Positions 9,409 through 16,998 of a stretch of 64,000 nucleotides of DNA are shown in pieces; the stretch's first letter is position 1, and every line of letters begins with the position of its first letter. Location: assembly GCA_020024635.1 (NCBI GenBank), contig JAHHTL010000005.1, forward strand, positions 13,919-77,918, read 5' to 3'. A program made the translations under genes and the position numbers. Origin of the DNA: Ruminococcus sp. GTDB taxonomy: Bacteria > Bacillota > Clostridia > Lachnospirales > Lachnospiraceae. Under the pieces are notes generated by a model. It made no database searches and was not told the DNA's origin. It worked only from the letters and a program-made list of their open reading frames with translations.

Positions 9409-9831
9409 ATGAAAATAAAGAGACAAAGGTTATCAAAGATACTCCTTATGAGCAGCATATTCTTTTTGTCGCTGACAGGGTGTATCAGTAAAATACAAAC
9501 AGAAGGTGAAAAAAAGTTGGTTTCCTACACGGAGGTAAAGCAAGAAAAAATCCCAAAAGAATTAAAGGAAGTGATTGAGGAAAATAAAACAAGTCCTTTT
9601 CAGATGACCTATACTGACAAAGGAAAAATTTATATAGCAGAAGGATATGGAACAAAGCCAAAAACAGGGTATGAGGTAGAAGTTTCCAGTTTGTATGAAA
9701 TAGCGGAAACCATTCATATTAAAACAGATTTAAAAGGTCCGGAAAAAGGAACAAAAATAGAAGAAACAGAAACCTATCCCTACATTGTTTTGGAAACAAA
9801 GGATGTGGGGAAAAGAGTTGTATTTGAATAA
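9409..9831 (+). CDS. PrcB-type small lipoprotein
   Basis: A 140-aa probable lipoprotein: a basic N-terminus, a hydrophobic stretch and the lipobox LSLTGC ending at about residue 25. The mature part contains GYGTKPKTGYEVEV, the pattern of the PrcB C-terminal domain (protease complex subunit PrcB family), followed by short beta strands and ending VVFE. The function in clostridia is unknown; in treponemes PrcB belongs to a surface protease complex, but no protease gene is adjacent here. The gene lies 16 nt upstream of the SPOCS-LysM gene and is probably cotranscribed with it, suggesting an envelope or spore-surface role (inference). Confidence 0.7.
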   Translation: MKIKRQRLSKILLMSSIFFLSLTGCISKIQTEGEKKLVSYTEVKQEKIPKELKEVIEENKTSPFQMTYTDKGKIYIAEGYGTKPKTGYEVEVSSLYEIAETIHIKTDLKGPEKGTKIEETETYPYIVLETKDVGKRVVFE

Positions 9832-9847
9832 GAGGAGGGAGTCATTT

Positions 9848-11407
9848 ATGGAATTACAGAAAAAGCAAATACATTATACAAGAGAGGGAAAAAAAACATT
9901 TGATCAGTTTTATCTAGATGAAGATATCAATGTACCAGATACAAAAGAGGATGTAAAAGAAATCATAAATGGAAGTGCAAAAGTGAAAATAGAAGAAGTA
10001 AGGCCTGTGGAAAATTATGTGTGTGTGTCTGGAAAGTTATACTATCAGATTTTATATGTCACAGCGTCAGAAGATGCACAACCAGCAGTGTTAGAAGGAA
10101 ATTTGTCCTTTGATGAAATGGTGTATGTGGAAAAAGAAGAGCGGGAGACATACTTTGTGCAGAATCTTAGAACGGAGTTTTCACCGGGAATTGTACATTC
10201 AAGAAAACTAAGTGTTCGTGCGACCATAGAATTAGAACTTGGAAAAGAAAAATTAGAAGATGAAGAAACAACAGTCGGAGTAGAGGACGCAGACGACGTC
10301 TACAAGAAAATGAAAAAAGTGGATCTTTTGGAATTACATACTTCAAAGAAAGATACTTACCGGATCAAAGAAGAACTTAGTTTGCCGGGAACAAAAGAAA
10401 GTATTCATCATCTGCTTTTGACAGATATTCAAAACAGAAAATTGGAAATCAGACTTTTCGAAAATGAAATCCATCTGAAGGGAGAGGTGCTTGTATTTTG
10501 TATGTATCAGTCGGAAGATGAAAAAACGGATTGGCTAGAACAAATCGTGCCTTATGAAGGGAAAATAGAGTGTAGTGATATTGACGAGAGTATGTATTTT
10601 TATGTACAAAGCAGCCTTGATGATCCGGTGTTCGATATCCGAATGGATGAAGATGGAGAAATGCGTGTACTTTTGGTGGAGGCAACACTTAATCTTCGAT
10701 TGAACATTTATAAGGAAGAGGAAATAGAACTTCTAGAAGATCTTTATTCTTTAAAAGAAAAGACCACACTTCAAACAAAAGAAGCTGTTTACGAAGAATT
10801 GTTGATTCAAAATAATTCCAAATGTAAAATAGCAGAACGATTAAGGCTTCCAGAATTAAAATCTGATGTTTTGCAAATTTGCCATAGTGAAGGGAGTGTA
10901 CAAATTAGTCATACAGAAAAAACTGAGAACGGACTCTTGATAGACGGGATTCTTCATTTGAAATTTTTGTATGTGAAATCAGACGATATCATGCCTTTTG
11001 GAAGCTGGCAAGGAATGGTACCTTTTTCGTATGTGTTAGAATGTCCAGCTATGCCAGAGAATGTGTTGTCCAATCTTTCTTATCACGTAGAACAATTGTC
11101 TGTAAATCCAGCTGGAAGCGAAGCGGTGGAAGTAAAAGCAGTTATTGCATTTGATACCTTTTTACGAAAACCAGTGCCGATGCAAGTGATTACAGATGTG
11201 GAATTTACGCCAGTGTCATTAGAAGAATTAGAAAAACGTCCCGGAATTACAGGGTATATTGTAAAAGAAGGGGATGATTTATGGAAATTGGCAAAAACCT
11301 ACATGACTACCATGGAGCGAATCAGGGAAGTCAATCATCTTGAATCGGATATCATAAAACCGGGAGAAAAACTTTTGATTTTGAAAGAAAGCATGATGTT
11401 GCTGTAA
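9848..11407 (+). CDS. SPOCS (DUF3794) domain protein with C-terminal LysM
   Basis: A 519-aa protein started at the ATG at 9848, which is preceded by GAGGAGGGA. It contains repeated DUF3794/SPOCS-type beta domains (recognisable pieces: NVPDTKEDVKEII, KVSGKLYYQILYV-like strands, LEGNLSFDEMVYV, and again ICHSEGSVQI, GILHLKFLYV) and a C-terminal LysM module of about 45 residues beginning YIVKEGDDLWKLAKTY. SPOCS domains are found in spore coat and sporulation proteins such as SpoVID-like factors, and LysM binds peptidoglycan, so a role at the forespore or cortex surface is likely. There is no signal peptide, consistent with assembly from the mother cell cytoplasm. A strong terminator follows. Confidence 0.85.
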   Translation: MELQKKQIHYTREGKKTFDQFYLDEDINVPDTKEDVKEIINGSAKVKIEEVRPVENYVCVSGKLYYQILYVTASEDAQPAVLEGNLSFDEMVYVEKEERETYFVQNLRTEFSPGIVHSRKLSVRATIELELGKEKLEDEETTVGVEDADDVYKKMKKVDLLELHTSKKDTYRIKEELSLPGTKESIHHLLLTDIQNRKLEIRLFENEIHLKGEVLVFCMYQSEDEKTDWLEQIVPYEGKIECSDIDESMYFYVQSSLDDPVFDIRMDEDGEMRVLLVEATLNLRLNIYKEEEIELLEDLYSLKEKTTLQTKEAVYEELLIQNNSKCKIAERLRLPELKSDVLQICHSEGSVQISHTEKTENGLLIDGILHLKFLYVKSDDIMPFGSWQGMVPFSYVLECPAMPENVLSNLSYHVEQLSVNPAGSEAVEVKAVIAFDTFLRKPVPMQVITDVEFTPVSLEELEKRPGITGYIVKEGDDLWKLAKTYMTTMERIREVNHLESDIIKPGEKLLILKESMMLL

Positions 11408-11413
11408 AAATTT

Positions 11414-11450
11414 GGAGGAGGGTATGTGAATAATCTCTCCTCCTTTTTTG
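11414..11450 (+). terminator. Terminator after the SPOCS-LysM gene
   Basis: GGAGGAG (11414-11420) pairs with CTCCTCC (11437-11443), 16-nt loop, followed immediately by six T's. Confidence 0.85.
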
Positions 11451-11460
11451 TGCAAACGGA

Positions 11461-11489
11461 TTGCATTTTAGGTAGAGGAAAGTTATAAT
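11461..11489 (+). promoter_or_regulatory. Sigma-A promoter of ispE
   Basis: TTGCAT (11461-11466) and TATAAT (11484-11489) with 17-nt spacing. It lies just after the preceding terminator and 40 nt before the ispE start. Confidence 0.75.
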
Positions 11490-11528
11490 TAATTTATAAT
11501 GTATACAGAATACAAAGGAGTAGATAAG

Positions 11529-12434
11529 ATGAAACATAAAAAACGCCGTGAGAGCATTGAATTAAAGGCGCTTGCTAAGATCAATCTAGGTCTGGATGTA
11601 CTAGGAAAAAGAGAAAATGGTTATCATGATGTAAGAATGGTCATGCAATCAATCTATCTTTATGATGATGTGAAAATTGTTCGAAAATCGACTCCGGGAA
11701 TTGAATTAAAGACGAATCTGTTTTTTTTGCCAACGAATGAGCATAATATTGCGTATAAAGCTGCAAAAATGTTGATAGAGGAGTTTCAAATCTCAGAAGG
11801 TGTGGAAATCTTTTTAAATAAACACATCCCTGTTTCTGCCGGTTTGGCAGGTGGCAGCACCAATGCGGCGGCAGTTTTGTATGGAATGAACCTTCTTTTC
11901 GGACTAGGATTGTCGAAAGAGGAGTTGATGAATCGTGGGGTTTGTCTGGGGGCGGATGTTCCTTATTGTATTATGCGAGGGACGGTGCTTGCAGAAGGAA
12001 TTGGGGAAAAGTTAACCAAGCTCCCGGCAATGCCAAAATGCACCATTTTGATTGCGAAACCGCCAATCAGTGTATCTACAAAGATGGTGTATGAAGCATT
12101 GGATTCAAAAAAAATAGTGGAACATCCAGACATTGACGGGTTGATCAAAGGACTTGAAAATGCAGATCTTTGTGCGATTGCAGGATCTATGGGAAATGTA
12201 CTAGAAGATGTGACGGTTTCCCTGTACCCAGTCATTGATAAAATCAAGGAAGTTATGAAGAAAGAAGGCGCTTTGAATGCCATGATGAGTGGAAGTGGTC
12301 CCACTGTTTTTGGATTGTTTTCCTCACGAGCAGGCGCCAAAGCAGCACAAGAGAAGATTCGAAAAAGTGGATTGGCCAAACAGGTTTATGTAACTTGCGT
12401 CCACGGAGCAAGGAGGGGTGAAAATGGAGCCTAA
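11529..12434 (+). CDS. ispE: 4-diphosphocytidyl-2-C-methyl-D-erythritol kinase
   Basis: GHMP kinase that phosphorylates CDP-methylerythritol in the MEP isoprenoid pathway. The start at 11529 has AAAGGAG eight nt upstream; an upstream ATG at 11499 lies almost on the -10 box and is rejected. The 301-aa protein has the IspE N-terminus LKALAKINLGLDV...GYHD, the ATP-binding GHMP motif PVSAGLAGGSTNAAA, the GADVPYCI segment and the C-terminal MSGSGPTVFG motif. Its 3' end overlaps the following GntR gene by 11 nt. It shows that this organism makes isoprenoid precursors by the MEP route, relevant to the UbiA-like gene at 53014. Confidence 0.96.
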   Translation: MKHKKRRESIELKALAKINLGLDVLGKRENGYHDVRMVMQSIYLYDDVKIVRKSTPGIELKTNLFFLPTNEHNIAYKAAKMLIEEFQISEGVEIFLNKHIPVSAGLAGGSTNAAAVLYGMNLLFGLGLSKEELMNRGVCLGADVPYCIMRGTVLAEGIGEKLTKLPAMPKCTILIAKPPISVSTKMVYEALDSKKIVEHPDIDGLIKGLENADLCAIAGSMGNVLEDVTVSLYPVIDKIKEVMKKEGALNAMMSGSGPTVFGLFSSRAGAKAAQEKIRKSGLAKQVYVTCVHGARRGENGA

Positions 12435-13101
12435 ATTTGAAGTGACAATGAACGAATATCTTCCCCTAAGAGATGTTGTGTTTCAGACATTAAGACAAGC
12501 TATCCTTAGAGGAGAACTAAAACCAGGGGAACGATTGATGGAGATCAAACTGGCTAATAAATTGGGAGTTAGTCGAACACCAATCCGTGAGGCAATCCGT
12601 ATGTTGGAGTTAGAAGGACTTGTCCTCATGGTTCCAAGAAAGGGAGCAGAAGTCGCAGATATTAGTGAAAAAAGTTTAAAAGATGTACTAGAAGTGCGTG
12701 GCGCATTGGAAGAACTTGCAGTTTGCCTTGCGTGTAAAAGAATTGATCAAGAACAGATTCAACAGTTGCGACAAGCCGCCAGAGAATTTCAGGCTGCCCT
12801 AGGAAGTGAAGATGTTACAAAAATAGCAGAGGCTGATGTAGCCTTTCATGATATTATTTATACAGCCACAGGTAATGAAAGGCTGATTCAACTTTTGAAT
12901 AATTTAAGAGAACAGATGTATCGTTATCGTGTAGAATATCTAAAACAAAAAGGATTTCATGGGAAATTGGTAGAAGAACACGATGAAATGATTTCTGCGA
13001 TTGAACATGCCGATATCCCTCTTGCAGTTAATATTACAAAAAGACATATTACAAACCAAGAAGAAGCGGTAGTTGATTTTATTCGTAGTAAAGATGAATA
13101 G
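12424..13101 (+). CDS. GntR family transcriptional regulator (FadR/FCD subfamily)
   Basis: A 225-aa regulator started at the ATG at 12424, five nt after AGGAGGGG; a GTG at 12418 inside that ribosome-binding site is rejected. The N-terminal winged helix reads LRQAILRGELKPGERL then ANKLGVSRTPIREAIRMLELEGLV, the standard GntR pattern. The C-terminal helical FCD domain follows with conserved metal-binding-type residues in ADVAFHDIIY and the His near EEHDEMISAI and NITKRHI. The ligand is unknown. It is translationally coupled to ispE and upstream of spoIIR; there is no metabolic operon beside it that would reveal its targets. Confidence 0.88.
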   Translation: MEPKFEVTMNEYLPLRDVVFQTLRQAILRGELKPGERLMEIKLANKLGVSRTPIREAIRMLELEGLVLMVPRKGAEVADISEKSLKDVLEVRGALEELAVCLACKRIDQEQIQQLRQAAREFQAALGSEDVTKIAEADVAFHDIIYTATGNERLIQLLNNLREQMYRYRVEYLKQKGFHGKLVEEHDEMISAIEHADIPLAVNITKRHITNQEEAVVDFIRSKDE

Positions 13102-13116
13102 AAGGACAAAGATTGG

Positions 13117-13155
13117 AAATACTTCCCATATCATAATTTGATTTGGGAGGTATTT
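13117..13155 (+). promoter_or_regulatory. Hairpin covering the spoIIR ribosome-binding site
   Basis: Seventeen nt (13117-13133, AAATACTTCCCATATCA) pair with 13139-13155 (TGATTTGGGAGGTATTT) around a 5-nt loop; only one pair is a mismatch and one is G-U. The right arm holds GGGAGG, the spoIIR ribosome-binding site. There is no T-run, so it is not a terminator. A weak sigma-F-like box (GGAAATACTT, 13115-13124) would start RNA inside the left arm. Confidence 0.6.
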
Positions 13156-13159
13156 ACAT

Positions 13160-13759
13160 ATGTATAAAAAAGAGCACACAGATGGTGATAGTATGACATG
13201 GATTGTGGGAATGACCATCTTATCCGCATTCATCCTTTTGGGAAGTCTTTTCATTGGAACGCAGCGATTATACTGTTCATACATGCAAGAAAAGCTGGCA
13301 AAGGAAGTACTGCGATTTCATGTAATCGCCAATAGTGATAAAGAGCAAGACCAACAGTTGAAATTGTTCGTAAAAGATGTTGTTATGGACTATTTTTCAC
13401 AAAATATGCCAGAGTATGGGAATATTGAGGAAACGAAACAATGGACAAGAAACCATATTGATACCATCGAAGAGATTGCAAGAGAAGCGTTAGAAGAAAA
13501 AGGAAAAAAGATGCCCGTCCATGGAGCAGTTATCACTTGCTATTTTTCTGATCGTAAGATAGACGGGGTCGTATTTCCGGCAGGAAATTATGAAACACTG
13601 CGATTAGAAATTGGTCAGGCAAAAGGGCATAACTGGTGGTGTGTGCTTTATCCAAAATTCGGATTTATGGATGCTGTTCATACAGAGGAACCTGTAACAG
13701 TACAGTCAAAATTTAAGATTAAATGGTATTTATGGGAAAGATATAAACATAGATTGTAA
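13160..13759 (+). CDS. spoIIR: Stage II sporulation protein R
   Basis: Forespore-made signalling protein that is exported to the intermembrane space and triggers SpoIIGA-dependent processing of pro-sigma-E in the mother cell. The 199-aa protein has one hydrophobic N-terminal segment (about residues 14-36) for export and the family blocks LRFHVIANSDKEQDQQLKL, VFPAGNYETLRLEIG and GHNWWCVLYP. The start at 13160 follows GGGAGGT, which is buried in a long hairpin. It is located between a GntR gene and a CDF transporter gene. Assignment rests on the very conserved HVIANSD and GHNWWC blocks. Confidence 0.95.
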   Translation: MYKKEHTDGDSMTWIVGMTILSAFILLGSLFIGTQRLYCSYMQEKLAKEVLRFHVIANSDKEQDQQLKLFVKDVVMDYFSQNMPEYGNIEETKQWTRNHIDTIEEIAREALEEKGKKMPVHGAVITCYFSDRKIDGVVFPAGNYETLRLEIGQAKGHNWWCVLYPKFGFMDAVHTEEPVTVQSKFKIKWYLWERYKHRL

Positions 13760-13785
13760 TAATAAGATAAAATACGGAGGAGAGA

Positions 13786-14970
13786 ATGACAGAGTTTTTG
13801 GTAAAACATTTTGTAAAGGACTATGAAGAGATAGAAAAAGTGTCCGTACGTACCGCATATGGGGTGTTATCTAGTGTGGTAGGAATTCTTTGCAATATCG
13901 TATTATTTTTGCTTAAAGGAACCATAGGATTTATGATGCATAGTGTATCTGTTATGGCAGATGCATTTAACAATCTTTCGGATGCTGGATCGTCTATCAT
14001 CAGCTTTATAGGAGTGAAAATTGCTCAAAAACCAGCGGATGAAGATCACCCTTTTGGGCATGGAAGAGCAGAATATGTTTCGGCACTTATTATGGCCTTT
14101 TTAGTCATTCAAGTTGGGTTTACATTTTTTAAAGATGCAATTGGAAAAATCAAATCACCGGAGGAATTAAATTTTCAACTTATATCGGTGGTATTCCTGC
14201 TTTTTTCGGTGGGAGTGAAGATTTGGCTTGGCATATTCAATAAAAAGTTAGGAAAAAAGATAGATTCTAAAGTGATGTTGGCGGCATTTACCGATTCTAT
14301 GGGAGACGTACTTACTACTTCAGCTACCATTTTTTCGATTATCTTTTATGCAATTACAGATATCAATATTGATGGAATTGTTGGAACGGGAGTTTCTTTG
14401 GTGGTTATGTGGGCTGGAGTAGAAATTGCAAGAGATACACTAGAACCGCTCATAGGATCAGGCATTGATCCGGAACTCTACCATAAAATTAAGGAAATGG
14501 TGGAAAGTTATGACGGAATTATAGGGACTCACGATTTGATCGTACATAATTATGGACCAAATAGAAGTATGGCATCGATTCATGCAGAGGTTCCGAATAA
14601 TGCAGACATTGAATACTCCCATGAAATTATAGACCGAATTGAACGAGATGCACGAGAAAAATTAGGTGTTTTTCTTGTAGCACATATGGATCCGGTGGAG
14701 ACCAAAAATGCAGAAATATTAAAAACAAAATCACAAGTACATATTACCTTATTGTCCATTGATAAAAAATGTAGTATTCATGACTTCCGAATGATCGAAG
14801 GAAAATCCCAGATCAACCTTGTGTTTGATATGGTGGTTCCAGTGAACTATACAGAGAGGCAAAGAGAACAGGTGAAAGAGGAATTGATAAGAAAATTAAA
14901 AGAGATGGATGAACGGTATGAATGTGTAATTACGATGGAACATAGTTTTTTATCAGATAAAAAGGAATGA
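13786..14970 (+). CDS. Cation diffusion facilitator family transporter
   Basis: Proton-coupled divalent metal exporter of the CDF family, 394 aa. Six membrane helices occupy about the first 220 residues. The metal-site helix II shows VMADAFNNLSDAGSS, followed by the family HPFGHGRAEY motif, and helix V has AAFTDSMGDV, supplying the second pair of Asp residues. A cytoplasmic domain follows, first the usual ferredoxin-like part (GIIGTHDLIVHNYGPN), then an extra C-terminal stretch of about 90 residues with another alpha/beta pattern. Metal choice (Zn, Mn, Fe) cannot be read. Ribosome-binding site GGAGGAG. It is probably in a run with the thioesterase gene downstream. Confidence 0.9.
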   Translation: MTEFLVKHFVKDYEEIEKVSVRTAYGVLSSVVGILCNIVLFLLKGTIGFMMHSVSVMADAFNNLSDAGSSIISFIGVKIAQKPADEDHPFGHGRAEYVSALIMAFLVIQVGFTFFKDAIGKIKSPEELNFQLISVVFLLFSVGVKIWLGIFNKKLGKKIDSKVMLAAFTDSMGDVLTTSATIFSIIFYAITDINIDGIVGTGVSLVVMWAGVEIARDTLEPLIGSGIDPELYHKIKEMVESYDGIIGTHDLIVHNYGPNRSMASIHAEVPNNADIEYSHEIIDRIERDAREKLGVFLVAHMDPVETKNAEILKTKSQVHITLLSIDKKCSIHDFRMIEGKSQINLVFDMVVPVNYTERQREQVKEELIRKLKEMDERYECVITMEHSFLSDKKE

Positions 14971-15004
14971 CAAGGTGGCATAGACCAAAGAAAAGAGGAA
15001 AAAA

Positions 15005-15709
15005 ATGTATTCTTTTAAGAGCAGAATTCGCTATAGTGAGATTGATGATAGTGGAACATTAACCATTCCAGCGCTTATAAATTATTTTCAGGATTGTAGT
15101 ACATTTCATTCAGAAGAAGTAGGCCAAGGATTGGATGTAATGAAAGAAAGAGAAAGGGCATGGGTTATTCTTTATTGGCAGATAGAAATTCAAAAACTAC
15201 CAAGATTGGCTGAGGAAATCACAGTTCATACCATGGCAACAGGAGCCAAGGGCTTATGTGCCAAGAGAAATTTTTTGTTGTGTGATCATGAGCAGAATCT
15301 ACTTGCCAGGGCAGATTCTGTGTGGGTACTTATGGACACAAAGAGGATGAGGCCGACAAAGCTTACAAAGGAAGAACTGGATCCCTATGAAAAAGAGGAA
15401 CCACTCTTGATGGAAGAAACAGATCGAAAAATCCACCTTCCGAAAAAGATGAAGGAGTGTTCGGAAATTTTGGTGGGGAAAGAACATATTGACACCAATG
15501 GTCATGTAAATAACTGTCAGTATATACGAATGGCATTTCACACCATTGGAAAAGAAATTCATCCGACAAAACTTAGAGTGGAGTATGTAAAATCTGCAAT
15601 GGAAGGAGATCGGATCCTTCCTCAAATTGCGTATGAAGGAGAACGTATACTGGTCGGGCTCTTTGACACGAAGGGACGTTCTTATGCAAATTTAGAAATT
15701 GTTTGCTAA
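15005..15709 (+). CDS. Acyl-ACP thioesterase
   Basis: Releases fatty acids from acyl carrier protein. The 234-aa protein is a double hot-dog: the first half opens YSFKSRIRYSEIDDSGTLTI and contains QDCSTFHSEEVG and WVILYWQIEI, the second half has the active-site region VGKEHIDTNGHVNNCQYIRMA with the conserved N-x-H. This is the bacterial FatA/FatB-like family (acyl-ACP thioesterase). No signal or membrane segment. It follows the CDF gene by 34 nt and has a GAGGAAAA ribosome-binding site. In gut Firmicutes these enzymes set membrane or free fatty acid chain length; chain specificity is not visible. Confidence 0.88.
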   Translation: MYSFKSRIRYSEIDDSGTLTIPALINYFQDCSTFHSEEVGQGLDVMKERERAWVILYWQIEIQKLPRLAEEITVHTMATGAKGLCAKRNFLLCDHEQNLLARADSVWVLMDTKRMRPTKLTKEELDPYEKEEPLLMEETDRKIHLPKKMKECSEILVGKEHIDTNGHVNNCQYIRMAFHTIGKEIHPTKLRVEYVKSAMEGDRILPQIAYEGERILVGLFDTKGRSYANLEIVC

Positions 15710-15765
15710 ATCCTTCATTTCAAGTTATACTTACAAAGAGGGAAACAGATAGAGGAGATTGAGCA

Positions 15766-16593
15766 ATGAAATTAGGTGTAAAGCAGGTTTTAACTGTTGT
15801 GAAAAAAGTGGATTTTGGAGTATACCTAGGAAGTGATACAGAGCGTGTTCTGCTTCCGAAAAAGCAGGTTCCACACGAGATAGAAGTCGGAGATCCGTTG
15901 GAAGTTTTTTTATATAAAGATTCTCAGGATAGGATGATAGCAACTACAAATGAACCTAAAGTTACGTTAGGAAAATTGGCGGTTCTTTCTGTAGCTGATA
16001 CAGGACGGATGGGAGCGTTTTTGGATTGGGGATTAGAAAAAGATCTCTTCCTTCCATTCAAAGAGCAGACCGCAAAAGTAAAAAAAGGCGATTCTTGCCT
16101 TGTTACACTGTACATCGATAAAAGTAGTAGATTATGTGCAACTATGAAGGTATATCATCATCTGAAAACAGATTCGCCTTATAAAAAAGATGATGAAGTT
16201 AGAGGGATCATTTATGATACCAGCGATGAATTTGGAGTATTTGTAGCAGTAGACAATTGTTATTCAGCACGTATTCCGAAAAAAGATGTTTACGGTAATT
16301 TGAAAGTCGGTCAAATAATCGACGCAAGAGTTACAGACGTCAAAGAGGATGGGAAATTAGACTTAAGTGTACGCAAAAAGATTCCACAGCAGATGGACAA
16401 GGATGCGAAATATTTGTTGGAAAAGATGCAGCACGATCAAGGCATACTTCCATTTACAGATAAGGCATCACCAGAGTTGATCAAACAAGAATTAAATATG
16501 AGCAAAGCTGCGTTTAAACGTGCAGTAGGTCGTCTTTTAAAAGAAGGGAAAATCGAGATACTAGAAAATAGGATTAAGATGAAAAAAAAATAA
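15766..16593 (+). CDS. cvfB: CvfB-like S1-domain RNA-binding protein
   Basis: A 275-aa cytoplasmic protein of the CvfB/YitL family, regulators with several S1-type OB folds and a C-terminal winged helix. Visible order: OB fold starting VVKKVDFGVYLG, second starting LAVLSVADTGRMGAFLDWGLEKDLFLP, third EVRGIIYDTSDEFGVFVAVDN...IDARVTDVKEDGKLDLSVRK, and the winged-helix part SKAAFKRAVGRLLKEGKIEI. The DWGLEKDLFLP block is diagnostic. In staphylococci CvfB affects virulence gene expression and binds RNA; the role here is unknown. AGAGGAGAT precedes the ATG. Confidence 0.9.
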   Translation: MKLGVKQVLTVVKKVDFGVYLGSDTERVLLPKKQVPHEIEVGDPLEVFLYKDSQDRMIATTNEPKVTLGKLAVLSVADTGRMGAFLDWGLEKDLFLPFKEQTAKVKKGDSCLVTLYIDKSSRLCATMKVYHHLKTDSPYKKDDEVRGIIYDTSDEFGVFVAVDNCYSARIPKKDVYGNLKVGQIIDARVTDVKEDGKLDLSVRKKIPQQMDKDAKYLLEKMQHDQGILPFTDKASPELIKQELNMSKAAFKRAVGRLLKEGKIEILENRIKMKKK

Positions 16594-16602
16594 TAAAATA
16601 TA

Positions 16603-16630
16603 TTGCAAACTCTATAAAATAGGATATAAT
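16603..16630 (+). promoter_or_regulatory. Sigma-A promoter of the 78-aa gene
   Basis: TTGCAA (16603-16608) and TATAAT (16625-16630) with 16-nt spacing, 40 nt before the start at 16670. Confidence 0.7.
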
Positions 16631-16669
16631 TAAAATGTAGTTAAAAGGAAAATAAAAGGAGGTTTTTGT

Positions 16670-16906
16670 ATGAAGGTACAGAATATATCAAATATAGATG
16701 CATTTTTTAAGGTAGTTGATCAGTGCAAAGGAAAAGTAGAACTTGTTACAGGAGAGGGAGATCGATTAAATCTCAAATCTAAACTTTCTCAATATGTTTC
16801 TATGGCGAATATTTTTTCAAATGGAGAAATCCCAGAATTAGAAATTCTTGCATACGAAAAAGAGGATACAGACAGATTGATTAATTTCATGATGACAGGC
16901 GAGTAG
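16670..16906 (+). CDS. Conserved-type small protein, 78 aa
   Basis: Function unknown. The acidic, soluble 78-residue product begins MKVQNISNIDAFFKVVDQCKGKVELVTGEGDRLNLKSKL and ends with a helix EDTDRLINFMMTGE; the alternating pattern suggests a small alpha/beta fold. It has a strong AGGAGG ribosome-binding site, its own promoter and a downstream terminator-like element, so it is certainly expressed. Similar small genes occur just upstream of dnaE in related clostridia (recollection, not checked). No residue pattern suggests catalysis. Nothing in the neighbourhood besides dnaE suggests its role. Confidence 0.8.
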   Translation: MKVQNISNIDAFFKVVDQCKGKVELVTGEGDRLNLKSKLSQYVSMANIFSNGEIPELEILAYEKEDTDRLINFMMTGE

Positions 16907-16936
16907 TATTACGCGACAATATAGGATGTATATAAT

Positions 16937-16972
16937 AAGGGTAGTCTCTGGTGGGGCCACCCCTTTTTTATC
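16937..16972 (+). terminator. GC-rich terminator-like element before dnaE
   Basis: AAGGG (about 16938-16942) can pair with CCCTT just before a run of six T's, enclosing the internal GGTGG/CCACC repeat. The stem has internal irregularities, so the exact fold is uncertain; the GC block followed by the T-run is clear. Confidence 0.5.
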
Positions 16973-16998
16973 TCCTTTATAGACAGTAGAGGTGAAGC

